Shown here one piece after another: positions 35,690 to 44,389 of a stretch of 64,000 nucleotides of DNA (the stretch's first letter is position 1; each line of letters begins with the position of its first letter). Under the pieces are notes generated by a model. It was given only the letters and a program-made list of their open reading frames with translations, had not been told where the DNA came from and made no database searches. This DNA comes from Ochrobactrum sp. CGA5 (GTDB lineage Bacteria > Pseudomonadota > Alphaproteobacteria > Rhizobiales > Rhizobiaceae), in assembly GCF_006345815.1 (NCBI RefSeq), contig NZ_VCIG01000042.1, positions 248,001-312,000 of the forward strand, read 5' to 3'. The position numbers were made by a program, and so were the translations under genes.

Positions 35690-36430
35690 CAAATCACCAA
35701 TATGAACTGCCATTCATTTTCAATTGTTAAGAGTCTGTTTCCACACACTAGAAGCGCGGCTTTTCCCGTGAAGCAATGCCTCTGACCGATTCTCTAACGG
35801 CACTGGTTTGATGCCATCATTGCGAGGCCGAAACGACAGCCGATTGCGAAATTCTATTGCAAGGAAGCGCGCGCCAGGCAATTTTGAGCCGAGGCGGCGG
35901 AGGACAGCCCGTTTACTTCTCTGCACATCTCTGGCCGGAGGTTCATTCCCACATGGTGTTGGTCGAAGCTTTTACGGAATGTGCGTTGGGTTGGCGCGAG
36001 GTGTGATAATCCGCCGGACGACAGGCTGTCCCCATCACGATAACGCAACGAACATGGCTTTGGTCATGCAATATGATGCCTTCGTTCAGATGAGCGCATG
36101 GAAGTTGGGGGAGGGAGGTCGGCACTTGACTGAAATAGCGAAGCAAGAACTTTGACTTGAAAAGGCTTAGCACCGGTTACTGCGTAGACGTCGGTTTCTA
36201 TTCGGTTGCCCCTTCCTGACTTGGTTGATTGTACGATCCGGCCTTCGATCATGTGAGGATGACGCTTCGCCTGCCCATCTGTTGGTCCAACTTTGTTCAG
36301 GTGGGGGTAGATTTCTTAACCAAATCAGGATAGGTTTGAAGAGGCCGAGAAGGCTTTGCCGGCATTGCTAAAAACTCGCCCCAAGCCTCACCGAAAACCC
36401 TTCCAGAATATGAAACTTGATCGTCAGGCT

Positions 36431-36467
36431 GACGAAACCTAACATAAGATTAGGTTTACTTTTCGTC
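36431..36467. repeat. Nested palindrome beyond the repA leader
   Basis: Inner arms AAACCTAA (36435-36442) and TTAGGTTT (36450-36457), with 7 bases between; outer arms GACGAAA (36431-36437) and TTTCGTC (36461-36467). It includes the 12-mer ACGAAACCTAAC that also occurs at 31759. Could be a protein-binding or recombination site; function unknown. Confidence 0.5.
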
Positions 36468-36653
36468 AGAACGGATAAGTTTTCCAACGCAATAGAGATG
36501 CCTTACTGTGCCGTCGCTGTTGGTTGTTTCGGGTGGTTCTGGGGCTCTGTTTCAGCGGTGGCGGCCAATCCGTGATGGGATGTCATAACTCGCGTCGCTA
36601 TGTCAGATTGAGCAGGGCGAGATGCCACACCGGAACGATCCGCCGGATGGTAT

Positions 36654-36696
36654 CAAAAGAGCGGTTGTCATCGGCCGCTGATGACCAGAACCGCTC
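36654..36696 (-). terminator. Rho-independent terminator of the cupin/FAD oxidase operon
   Basis: On the minus strand, GAGCGGTT and AACCGCTC form the outer stem, GTCATC and GATGAC the inner stem, then TTTTG. It lies 13 nt after the cupin gene stop at 36709. Confidence 0.85.
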
Positions 36697-36708
36697 GCTG
36701 GATTGAGT

Positions 36709-37383
36709 TCAATTCGGACTGTGAATGATCCAGAGTTTTTGGAGATCAACCGGATTGTGCCATGCCGCGACGGCGCCGCAGCGAACAAGGAAAATGTCGC
36801 CTGCCACAAACGTCACGCTTCCTTCGTCCGGGTTGGACAAGGTAACCTCGCCCTTGCGCAACATCATCAGTTCCGAGAAGGAATAGGTGATAGGGTGGCG
36901 GGCATAAGGCGTGGTCGCCCATATGCCCCATGCAAGCGGATCATCACCTTGGAATTCATAACGGAAGGTCGTTGGAGCGGGCGTGGTGAGCAGTGCTGCA
37001 TTAGGCGCGCCGCCAGGCGCCATAGGGTGATCAAGGTCAAGCTTGGTGAATGATACGGGCGCGTTTTCCTGATGAATTGTTAGAATGACGCAATCCGCCG
37101 CCTGCGCCTTCCATGCAAAGCTACCCGCTGGCAGGCTCGCTGCCTCGCCCTTGCCCAGCAGAATTTCGGGGCCGTTACTGTTCTTGAGCGTCAGAGTGCC
37201 GTCACGAAGCATCATGATCGACGGGAACAGGCTCTTTGCCTCCTTTCCTTCTCCAGAAAGGACCGCGCGTCCGACGCCGAAAGCTTCAGTAGGCTGGCTG
37301 TCCAGAGTGATGGCTTGAAAAGCTGCTTCCAGATCGGAGGCGCATGAAGGCGCCTCGCCCAGATTGATTACGTTTCTCAGCAA
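36709..37383 (-). CDS. Double-cupin protein (EutQ/DUF861-like)
   Basis: 224 residues from the TTG at 37381-37383; the upstream part of the frame to 37653 is antisense to the FAD oxidase and is rejected. Two cupin-like halves are visible, each with glycine/proline-rich strand turns: a first with PSIMMLRDGTLTLKN and GEAASLPAGSFAWKA (about 55-95), a second with ITYSFSELMMLRKGEVTLSN and GDIFLVRCGAVAAWHN (about 165-210). Histidine metal ligands are sparse, so it may not bind a metal. It follows the amine oxidase gene by 22 nt and precedes a terminator. In PuuB-like operons small cupins often accompany the oxidase, but their role is unclear. Confidence 0.65.
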   Translation of the reverse strand: MLRNVINLGEAPSCASDLEAAFQAITLDSQPTEAFGVGRAVLSGEGKEAKSLFPSIMMLRDGTLTLKNSNGPEILLGKGEAASLPAGSFAWKAQAADCVILTIHQENAPVSFTKLDLDHPMAPGGAPNAALLTTPAPTTFRYEFQGDDPLAWGIWATTPYARHPITYSFSELMMLRKGEVTLSNPDEGSVTFVAGDIFLVRCGAVAAWHNPVDLQKLWIIHSPN

Positions 37384-37405
37384 GTTCGTTTCTTTCTGCG
37401 TAGGG

Positions 37406-38701
37406 TTATTTGGATGCGAAGCCAAGACTGTCCTTGATCCAGTACCAGCGGATACCAAGATCCATGACGGGCTTTCGGATCGCATGCCAGGCAAGGCGCG
37501 GAATCTTGGTAGCCGGATAAACCATGGGACGGCCTTCTGCGATGTATTCGGCGTACATCTTGCCAAAGGCGGTCGCCATGGCAACGCCTCGGCCATTATA
37601 ACCGAGCATGGCGTGCAAGCCTGGGGCGGGATTATGAAGATGGGGCAGGCCATCCATGGTGAGTGCCACGTGCCCAGACCAGTGGTAATCTATGCCAACG
37701 CCTTCCAGTTGTGGAAACAGTCTCACCATTCCGGCTTTCAGCGCTTCCATCAGCGCTCTCTTTTCGTTCATTCCTACGGCGCCGCGTCCACCAATAAGAA
37801 AACGCCCATCTTCTGATTGGCGCATATAAAAAGCGATTTTGCGTGTTTCAGACAGAACCACACCTCCCGGCATGATTTGCCCCCGTTGCTTTTGTGAAAG
37901 CGGTTCCGTCGCGATCAGCATGCTTTGCACCGGAAGAATGCTTTGGGCAAGACCCGGTACAAGATTGCCAGTGTAGGCGTTGGTCGCGACGAGGGCTTCG
38001 CGTGCGCGAACCGATCCATTCGCGGTCTTTGCGACCCATTCGCCCTTTTCCTGCGCGAGAGCGGTGACGGCCGAATCTTCAAAAATCTGAACACCGTGCG
38101 TTGAGGCGGCGCGGGCGAGCCCGCGGGCATAATCCAGCGGTTGCAGGGCACCGGCGCGTGGATCGCGCCATCCGCCGAAATAGCGTTCCGTGCCGGAAAG
38201 CCTGGCAATCTGCGCGCGGTCCAGTATCTCGACTTCAACGCCCTGTGCCTGCCATTGCCGGGCGCGTTTGTGAACGGCGGCGGTTGCAAGCTGGGAATGC
38301 GCAGCCTGAATCCATCCGGCACGAACGGGCGAACATTGAATAGCATGATCACGCACAAGGCCGAAGACAAGATCACCTACGCCGCCGACAAGATCGATCA
38401 TGCGTTTGCCATGTTCGGGTCCATAGGTCGCAAGGAGATCTTCGGGATCATGCTTCAAGCCGGGAATCACCTGCCCGCCATTACGTCCAGACGCGCCGAA
38501 GCCGACATGACGCGCCTCAAGGATCACCACCGTTTTGCCACGCTCGGCAAGGAACAATGCGCTTGAAAGACCCGTAAAACCGCCGCCGACAATAACGACA
38601 TCGGCTTCATGTATGCCGTTCAGTCTGGGGTGGTCCACCTTCGCTTCGCCAGCTGCGTTCCACCAAAGCGAGCGCGAAAAACTCTCAGGACTGCTTGCCA
38701 T
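37406..38701 (-). CDS. FAD-dependent amine oxidase, PuuB-like
   Basis: 431 residues, DAO family. VVIVGGGFTGLSSALFLAERG (about 36-55; only the loop GGGFTG is diagnostic) binds FAD, then GFGASGRNGGQVIPG, a hallmark of gamma-glutamylputrescine oxidase-type proteins, and a C-terminal LGYNGRGVAMAT FAD contact. Such enzymes oxidise the primary amine of gamma-glutamyl-polyamines or related compounds, releasing ammonia and peroxide. It lies 43 nt downstream of a PuuR-like regulator and upstream of a cupin gene. A paralogue with the same GASSRNGGF motif is encoded divergently at 39496. Confidence 0.83.
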   Translation of the reverse strand: MASSPESFSRSLWWNAAGEAKVDHPRLNGIHEADVVIVGGGFTGLSSALFLAERGKTVVILEARHVGFGASGRNGGQVIPGLKHDPEDLLATYGPEHGKRMIDLVGGVGDLVFGLVRDHAIQCSPVRAGWIQAAHSQLATAAVHKRARQWQAQGVEVEILDRAQIARLSGTERYFGGWRDPRAGALQPLDYARGLARAASTHGVQIFEDSAVTALAQEKGEWVAKTANGSVRAREALVATNAYTGNLVPGLAQSILPVQSMLIATEPLSQKQRGQIMPGGVVLSETRKIAFYMRQSEDGRFLIGGRGAVGMNEKRALMEALKAGMVRLFPQLEGVGIDYHWSGHVALTMDGLPHLHNPAPGLHAMLGYNGRGVAMATAFGKMYAEYIAEGRPMVYPATKIPRLAWHAIRKPVMDLGIRWYWIKDSLGFASK

Positions 38702-38744
38702 TCTTATTTTCCTCCAGCGCGTTTCTTCTGCCCGTCAGGCGATT

Positions 38745-39353
38745 TCACTCGGGCTTGTTCACCCAGAGAACGAAAGCTTCGGCTTCACCATTATTGAAGA
38801 ATCTGTGGCGGGTCGTTGAAGGCAGGGCAAATCCGTCTCCTGCCGAAAGCAGATATTGAGCATCTTCAATCTGCAACGTGAAACTGCCCGAAATGACATA
38901 ACCCAGTTCCTCGCCGGAATGGGTGTAGCACTCCTCGCCGGAACTCCCGCCAGGAATGATCTGCACAGCGAAGGATTTCATGGTCTCGATAAGTTCAGGT
39001 GAAGCACGGCGCTTGATGACGCCGCCAGCGTTCAACACTTCGGGCTGCTCACCCGCGCGCAGTACGTAGGGATTGGCGCGACCTGCCGCTGCAAATCCTT
39101 GTGGGTCAATGAGCTGCGCCGGGCTCATGGCGAGCACATCGGCAATTGTATAAAGGGTGCGCACCGTTGGCGACACCAGGCCACGTTCGATCTGGGATAA
39201 CGCACCGGTCGACAGTCCTGACACTTCCGACAGATGGCCGAGAGTGAGGCCCAGTGTCTGCCTGCGCGTGCGGATACGTGCGCCGATATCCCCCGCATCG
39301 TTCGGTGTAGGTTCGCTGACAGGGGCGGTCCGGGATATCTCTGCCTTGTTCAC
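38745..39353 (-). CDS. XRE-family regulator with C-terminal cupin (PuuR-like)
   Basis: 202 residues from the GTG at 39351-39353 with AAGGAAG upstream. The N-terminal helix-turn-helix (about 25-80) has TLGLTLGHLSEVSGLSTG and SQIERGLVSPTVRTLYTIA; the C-terminal cupin (about 120-200) has HSGEELGYVISG and LPSTTRHRFFNNG. This domain pair is that of PuuR, the putrescine utilisation repressor. It sits in the middle of two divergent amine oxidase units and is the likely repressor of both, sensing the amine substrate. Confidence 0.87.
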   Translation of the reverse strand: MNKAEISRTAPVSEPTPNDAGDIGARIRTRRQTLGLTLGHLSEVSGLSTGALSQIERGLVSPTVRTLYTIADVLAMSPAQLIDPQGFAAAGRANPYVLRAGEQPEVLNAGGVIKRRASPELIETMKSFAVQIIPGGSSGEECYTHSGEELGYVISGSFTLQIEDAQYLLSAGDGFALPSTTRHRFFNNGEAEAFVLWVNKPE

Positions 39354-39495
39354 TTTTGGCTTCCTTTAGTGGCTCTCGCTACGAACCGGAATGAATCGGG
39401 GTTGATTAGTTTTCATTATTCTGCTTCATAATTGCCAGACATTCAATAAACTAAAAATATAATCCATCCAAAACATGGAGGGGGACATTAAAGAT
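39354..39495. promoter_or_regulatory. Divergent promoter region with PuuR-box-like/-10 sequence
   Basis: 142 bases between the regulator and the second FAD oxidase. AAAATATAAT at 39454-39463 contains a perfect TATAAT -10 for the plus-strand operon and agrees with 11 of 15 positions of the E. coli PuuR recognition sequence as I recall it. GGAGGGGG follows as the ribosome site. Confidence 0.5.
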
Positions 39496-40833
39496 ATGGC
39501 TCACAAGGATACGCCCTACTGGTGGGAGGCGGCCCCGCCGTGTAGCGCCGGGCATCGTGCAATTGAGCCGGATTGTGATGTAGCCATCGTTGGTGCGGGT
39601 TATGCCGGACTTTGCGCTGCACTCCATCTTGCGCGCGCAGGGCGGAAGGTCCAGGTTTTCGAGCGGGAGCAACTGGGCTTTGGTGCTTCCAGTCGTAATG
39701 GTGGCTTCACCAGCGGCAATATTCGCCCTGATGACAAGACGCTGATCCGCAAATTCGGCATGGAACGGGCAGCAAGGATTGCTGCCGAAGGCCATGAAGC
39801 GCGCCGCTTCATGATCGATTTTCTGGCGAGGGAAGGTATCGACGCGGATTTCAAGCTTGTGGGTCGATTCAGCGGCGCGATGACGCGCTCGGAATATGAC
39901 GCCATGGCTCGCAGCGCCGAAGCTATCCAGCGCGCAACCGGTATCGAATCCTATGCGGTTCCCCTTAGCGAGGTTCATCAGCATATCGCGACTGACCTCT
40001 ATGCGGGCGGTAGCGTGCGCATGGATATTGGTGGCCTGCATCCGGCGAAGTTCCATGCAGAACTGGTGCGGCTGGCGGTTGCCGAAGGCGTGCTGATCCA
40101 CAGTGAATGTCGTGTGGAAGGCATCAATGAGGGGGCCGATAAGAAGACGGTCATTACTGCGCGTGGTCGAACTCAAGCCCGTGAGGTTCTGGTTTGCACG
40201 AATGGTTATACCGACCATTCAGACCGCTGGTTGCGTCAGCGATTGGTACCCTTGCGTTCGCGGATCATCGCAACTGAAGATCTGGGCGAGGAGCGTGTAC
40301 GCGACTTGGTACCGGGTTTGAAAATGCTCACCGACACTCGGGCGATGACGTACTATTTCCGACCGTCACCGGATGGACGGCGCATTTTGTTCGGTGGTCG
40401 CGATGTAACAAGCCGTGGTGACCCCGATAGCGCTACGCAGCGTAACTATACAGAAATGTGCAGGGTTTTCCCGCAGCTTGAAGGTGTCGGCGTCTCGCAT
40501 AGCTGGTTCGGCTATGTGGCAATGAACCGGGACATGGTGCCGCGAATTTTCCAGCGTGGGGCAGTGCACTATGCAACCGGCTTCTGTGGCTCAGGCGTTG
40601 TCTGGGCACCATGGCTTGGCTTCAAGGTCGCCCAGAAAATATTGGCTGTGCCGAACAGCGAAAGCAGTTTCGATTTCCGTCCGCCGCGGTTTGTGCCGAC
40701 GTGGCGCGGAAAGGCCTGGTTCATGCCGCTGGTTTTCGCCGATCTTGAACGGAAGGATCGTAAGTTGGAAGCCACAGCATCCAGTGAACGGGCATTGAGA
40801 AACAGCTTGCGTGCGCAAGGTGGCGACAAGTGA
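39496..40833 (+). CDS. FAD-dependent amine oxidase, PuuB-like (second copy)
   Basis: 445 residues from the ATG at 39496 (a Met at 39475 coincides with the ribosome site GGAGGGGG). FAD loop AIVGAGYAGLCAALHLARAG (about 30-49), then GFGASSRNGGFTSGN, the same family hallmark as the divergent oxidase, and ATGFCGSGVVWAPWLG at the C-terminal FAD contact. It opens a plus-strand operon with a glutamine-type ABC importer and a 2-hydroxyacid dehydrogenase, so it probably oxidises the compound brought in by that importer. Confidence 0.83.
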   Translation: MAHKDTPYWWEAAPPCSAGHRAIEPDCDVAIVGAGYAGLCAALHLARAGRKVQVFEREQLGFGASSRNGGFTSGNIRPDDKTLIRKFGMERAARIAAEGHEARRFMIDFLAREGIDADFKLVGRFSGAMTRSEYDAMARSAEAIQRATGIESYAVPLSEVHQHIATDLYAGGSVRMDIGGLHPAKFHAELVRLAVAEGVLIHSECRVEGINEGADKKTVITARGRTQAREVLVCTNGYTDHSDRWLRQRLVPLRSRIIATEDLGEERVRDLVPGLKMLTDTRAMTYYFRPSPDGRRILFGGRDVTSRGDPDSATQRNYTEMCRVFPQLEGVGVSHSWFGYVAMNRDMVPRIFQRGAVHYATGFCGSGVVWAPWLGFKVAQKILAVPNSESSFDFRPPRFVPTWRGKAWFMPLVFADLERKDRKLEATASSERALRNSLRAQGGDK

Positions 40834-40940
40834 GCCGTAACGCGAACGCTGGTCACCACGAATTTCACTTTATCAAACGCGGTTTCACAACCAGCGTGAC
40901 GAATAACAGGCTTATCGCTGCATTTAGGAAGGAGAATGCC

Positions 40941-41693
40941 ATGCGTCTCAAGAAAATTTTTGGTTTGGCGGCTATGGCGGTCGTTATGGGGGTCTCTATG
41001 CCCGCCTTGGCGCAGGAGATTGTCAAAGTGGGTTCTTCGCCCACCGGTTTGCCGTTCACTTTTGTGAACACGGAAACCAAAGCCATGGATGGGGTGTTGA
41101 TCGACGTGGTCAAGGCCATTGAACCTGATATCGGTATCAAGGCGGAGTTTGAGGCCGTGCAGTTTTCGGCACTCGTGCCGTCACTCACCGCGAACAAGAT
41201 CGACATGATCGCTTCGGCAATGTTCATCACTGAAGAGCGTGCAAAAGTCGTGGACTTTTCCGATCCGGTCTATGGTTACGGTGAGGGCGTTTTCGTACCG
41301 GTCTCCGATGATACGGCCTACAAGACCTATGCGGATCTGAAGGGCAAGACCATCGGTGTACAAGTGGGGACAACCTTCGTTGATCTTTTCAAGAAAAGCG
41401 GTCTGTTCGGTGAGGTGAAGGTCTATAAGGGTATTCCCGATATTATTGCCGACGTGAATGCCGGGCGTATCGACGCCGGTTTCGGGGATGGTCCAATGGC
41501 TGCCTATTACCTCTCTCAGGGACGCTTCCCGAACGTGAAGATGGTCGAGAGCTACGAGGCTTCGGCTGGGGGCGAGTTTGGGTTGGCACTGCGCAAAGGC
41601 GACGAACGCATGCCCAAGATCAATGCGGCTATCGCCCGCATCAAGTCGGACGGCACGCTGCAGATAATTCTTGCGAAATACGGACTGAAATAA
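40941..41693 (+). CDS. Polar amino acid ABC importer binding protein
   Basis: 250 residues from the ATG at 40941, with an excellent ribosome site (GGAAGGAG). Signal peptide about 1-24 (MRLKKIFGLAAMAVVMG...ALA-QEI). Family 3 binding protein: GLPFTFVNTETKAMDGVLID, IDMIASAMFITEERAKVVDFSDP and GKTIGVQVGTTF segments. It probably binds an amino acid or an amine derivative of one. It is followed by two intercistronic hairpins before the permease. Confidence 0.88.
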   Translation: MRLKKIFGLAAMAVVMGVSMPALAQEIVKVGSSPTGLPFTFVNTETKAMDGVLIDVVKAIEPDIGIKAEFEAVQFSALVPSLTANKIDMIASAMFITEERAKVVDFSDPVYGYGEGVFVPVSDDTAYKTYADLKGKTIGVQVGTTFVDLFKKSGLFGEVKVYKGIPDIIADVNAGRIDAGFGDGPMAAYYLSQGRFPNVKMVESYEASAGGEFGLALRKGDERMPKINAAIARIKSDGTLQIILAKYGLK

Positions 41694-41701
41694 TTCCGGT
41701 G

Positions 41702-41729
41702 CGAGCATGGGGATCGATCCCCGTGCTCG
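41702..41729 (+). terminator. Strong intercistronic hairpin 1 after the binding protein
   Basis: CGAGCA...GGGGATCGATCCCC...TGCTCG, an almost continuous 14-bp stem (one G-T wobble) starting 9 nt after the binding-protein stop. No T-tract, so it is probably an mRNA-stabilising or partial termination structure. Confidence 0.65.
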
Positions 41730-41794
41730 TAAGTTTCAGGTGTGCTCCAAGTGCGTCCAAGCAGAAGCTCATCATGCTTTCCGGTCTGCGCACG

Positions 41795-41816
41795 AAACGG
41801 GGCCTCATCCCCGTTT
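41795..41816 (+). terminator. Intercistronic hairpin 2 before the permease
   Basis: AAACGGGG (41795-41802), CCTCAT loop, CCCCGTTT (41809-41816): perfect 8-bp stem 30 nt before the permease ATG. With hairpin 1 it probably lowers permease and ATPase expression relative to the binding protein. Confidence 0.55.
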
Positions 41817-41846
41817 GATCGCGCCAAATAATCAGAGTTAAAGCCA

Positions 41847-42509
41847 ATGCAAAACTTTCTCATGGACATCCGCGAGTTCTTCCCGATCTTGCTGGAAGGC
41901 GTGAAATATACGCTTCTCGTGACCTTGGGTTCCCTTGTCCTTTCGACCCTTCTCGGACTTGTCTGGGCGCTGATGCGGGTGTCGGGAATCCGCTGGCTGT
42001 CGGCTGTTGCCAGCGCTATCATCAATGTAATTCGCGGCATTCCTATCCTGGTGCAGCTGTTCTATATCTACTTCGTTCTACCGGAATTCGGTATTGCTCT
42101 TTCCGCTCTTCAGGCCGGTATCATTGGCCTCGGCATTGCCTATTCGGCCTATCAGGCAGAGAATTTCCGCGCTGGCATCGAAGCGATCGATCACGGGCAG
42201 ACGGAAGCCGCGCAATCTATCGGTATGGGCTGGTTCATGACCATGCGTCGCGTGATCCTGCCGCAAGCCGTTCGTGTGATTCTGCCGCCTTACGGCAACA
42301 TCATGGTCATGCTTTTGAAGGACAGCTCGCAGGCGTCGGCCATTACGGTTGCCGAACTGACGCTGCAAGGTCAGTTGCTCGCTTCTTCGACCTTCAAGAA
42401 CATGAGCGTCTATACGCTGGTTGCCATGTTCTACCTCTGCCTGAGCTTGCCACTGATGATGGCTGTCGGGCGTCTCGAAAAGCTCTTTGGTAAAAGAAAC
42501 GGGCACTGA
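41847..42509 (+). CDS. Polar amino acid ABC importer permease
   Basis: 220 residues, five membrane segments, HisM/GlnP family. The EAA loop is [25 protein letters not shown] (about 112-136). A single permease gene in the operon implies a homodimeric channel. It serves the binding protein at 40941 and the ATPase at 42512. Confidence 0.9.
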   Translation: MQNFLMDIREFFPILLEGVKYTLLVTLGSLVLSTLLGLVWALMRVSGIRWLSAVASAIINVIRGIPILVQLFYIYFVLPEFGIALSALQAGIIGLGIAYSAYQAENFRAGIEAIDHGQTEAAQSIGMGWFMTMRRVILPQAVRVILPPYGNIMVMLLKDSSQASAITVAELTLQGQLLASSTFKNMSVYTLVAMFYLCLSLPLMMAVGRLEKLFGKRNGH

Positions 42510-42511
42510 TC

Positions 42512-43246
42512 ATGGCGATGATTGAAATAAAGAACGTCACCAAATCCTACGGTCCGCTTCAGGTTCTCAAGGGTATAAGCGCCGAGGTGCAGAAGGGTGA
42601 AGTTGTCTGTCTGATTGGCCCTTCGGGGTCGGGAAAGTCGACGATGCTGCGCTGCCTGAACGGACTCGAAACCTATCAGGGCGGCGACATTCTGATCGAA
42701 GGCCAGCGGGTTGACGCGAAGGATCGCTCGATCCGCGATCTTCGCACACGTATGGCGATGGTTTTCCAGCGGTTCAACCTGTTTCCCCATCGGACTGCGC
42801 TTGAGAATGTTATTGAGGGGCCGGTTTACGTCAAAGGCGAGAAACCTGCCGAAGCCCGCAAATATGGCGAGCATCTGCTTCAGCGCGTTGGTTTGGGAGA
42901 CCGGGCCAACCATTATCCGGGCCAGCTCTCCGGCGGTCAGATGCAGCGTGTTGCGATTGCCCGCGCCCTGGCCATGCGACCGCAGGCGATCCTGTTCGAT
43001 GAGCCAACATCTGCGCTCGATCCCGAACTGGTGGGCGATGTGCTGGATGTCATGCGCAGCCTTGCCGAAGAGGGGCTGACAATGCTGGTCGTGACGCACG
43101 AAATGGGCTTTGCCCGCGATGTGGCTGACCGCGTGCTTTTCCTTGATGGCGGCGTCATCGTTGAACAGGGGCAGGCGAAGGACGTGCTCGGTGCGCCGCA
43201 GCATCCGCGTACGCAGGATTTCCTGCGCCGCGTTCTCAATCACTGA
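42512..43246 (+). CDS. Polar amino acid ABC importer ATPase (GlnQ-like)
   Basis: 244 residues. Walker [11 protein letters not shown]-loop [18 protein letters not shown], signature [15 protein letters not shown], Walker [15 protein letters not shown]-loop VVTHEMGFA. It starts 2 nt after the permease stop. Energises the importer. Confidence 0.92.
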   Translation: MAMIEIKNVTKSYGPLQVLKGISAEVQKGEVVCLIGPSGSGKSTMLRCLNGLETYQGGDILIEGQRVDAKDRSIRDLRTRMAMVFQRFNLFPHRTALENVIEGPVYVKGEKPAEARKYGEHLLQRVGLGDRANHYPGQLSGGQMQRVAIARALAMRPQAILFDEPTSALDPELVGDVLDVMRSLAEEGLTMLVVTHEMGFARDVADRVLFLDGGVIVEQGQAKDVLGAPQHPRTQDFLRRVLNH

Positions 43247-43343
43247 TCCGGGGCATTTCCAGTTAAAGCTGCTTCGCGTGTTTGCTGGAAATGCTTTGTA
43301 CTGATGTGCCACACGGCTGCGTGTTGCGCGGGGGGGAGGCGTC

Positions 43344-44273
43344 ATGGCTTTCTATTGTTATCTGGACGCGGCACGCACCGGTGCGATCCGCGATGTATTC
43401 GCGCGCGAACTGCCGGACGTAGAGTTTCTGTCCGGCGAGTTGGATGCCGATGCCGCGGCGAGGGTGCGTCATCTGCTCTGCTGGCAGGCTCCTGTAGGAT
43501 TGCAGGAGCGGTTCCCGGCGCTTGAGACCATCTTCTCAAGTGGGGCGGGTGTAGAACAGTTCCTGGAGGCAGAGATTCCCTCTCACGTCCGCATTGTCCG
43601 CATGACTGAGCCAGGTCTTGCACGGATGATGCAGGAATATGTGACACTCGCAGTGCTCTCCTTATTCCGACAGTTGCCCCGTTATGTGGAACAATGCCGC
43701 AATGAGATATGGCAGACCTTACCTCAGCCAAGTGCAGGTCGCCGCCGGGTGGGTGTAATGGGACTTGGATATTTGGGGCAAGCCGCTTTGACAGCGCTCA
43801 AGCCCTTCGGTTTCCCTCTGTCCGGCTGGAGCCGAAGCGAGAAGAATATTGAGGGCGTGCAATGTTTTTCCGGCGCGGATGGGCTTCAAGCCTTCGTTGC
43901 GCAAACAGATATATTGGTCTGCCTTCTGCCGCTCACAGCGGAAACAGAAGGCTTGATCAATGCCGAGTTTATCGCGCGCCTGCCGACGGGGGCAAGCGTG
44001 GTTCTGGTCGGTCGCGGACCGCATACGGACTATGACGCGCTTCTCACAGCTCTCGATAGCGGCCAGCTTTCGTCGGCGTTTATCGATGTAACAGCACCCG
44101 AACCGCTTCCGGCGGGACATCCCCTCTGGTCTCATGCAAAGGTGATCGTGACGCCTCATATCGCTTGCGTGACTGACAGCCACGGAGCGGCTGAAATACT
44201 GGTCGAGAACCTGCAACGGTTGCACAAGGGCGAAGCGCTTATAGGTGAGATAGACCGCGAGCGAGGTTATTGA
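43344..44273 (+). CDS. 2-hydroxyacid dehydrogenase, GhrA-like (glyoxylate/hydroxypyruvate reductase type)
   Basis: 309 residues; GGAGG lies just before the ATG. NAD(P) loop GVMGLGYLGQA (about 137-147), catalytic Arg in VGRGPHTDYDAL (about 225), Glu in APEPLPAGHPLW and His in VTPHIACVTDSHG. The family reduces glyoxylate, hydroxypyruvate or other 2-keto acids with NAD(P)H. It is the last gene of the amine oxidase/ABC operon, so it may reduce the 2-keto acid produced downstream of the oxidase; substrate unproven. Confidence 0.85.
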   Translation: MAFYCYLDAARTGAIRDVFARELPDVEFLSGELDADAAARVRHLLCWQAPVGLQERFPALETIFSSGAGVEQFLEAEIPSHVRIVRMTEPGLARMMQEYVTLAVLSLFRQLPRYVEQCRNEIWQTLPQPSAGRRRVGVMGLGYLGQAALTALKPFGFPLSGWSRSEKNIEGVQCFSGADGLQAFVAQTDILVCLLPLTAETEGLINAEFIARLPTGASVVLVGRGPHTDYDALLTALDSGQLSSAFIDVTAPEPLPAGHPLWSHAKVIVTPHIACVTDSHGAAEILVENLQRLHKGEALIGEIDRERGY

Positions 44274-44326
44274 AGCCGAGGGCTCGATGGTCGAAGCGGC
44301 GTGGCTGTATTTCCGGCTTGGCAAGA

Positions 44327-44362
44327 TCAATACGCAGCCAAGCACAGGTTAAGGCTACGGTG
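44327..44362 (+). repeat. Dispersed 36-bp repeat, copy 2
   Basis: 29 of 36 bases match 22431-22466. It lies between the convergent ghrA-like and HlyD-like genes. Confidence 0.4.
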
Positions 44363-44389
44363 CCGTCACCGCTTCAATAAGGTCTTGTT

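Larger units (their letters stand above)
35485..36653. other. Long non-coding region upstream of repA
   Basis: About 1.17 kb without a convincing gene. The first 200 bases are strongly AT-rich and should hold the repA promoter and RepA operator. A perfect palindrome with AGAC arms lies at 35674-35689. Several overlapping short frames around 35.8-36.2 kb look like chance ORFs. A nested palindrome sits at 36431-36467. Confidence 0.55.

Noticed and set aside
35808..36252. Several short frames upstream of repA
   Set aside because: No ribosome sites, mutually overlapping, Arg/Ser-rich; looks non-coding.
32991..36300. Canonical repABC parS consensus GTTNNNNGCNNNNAAC
   Set aside because: No full match was found by eye; the two TTTAGACGGCGGTCTA copies are proposed instead.
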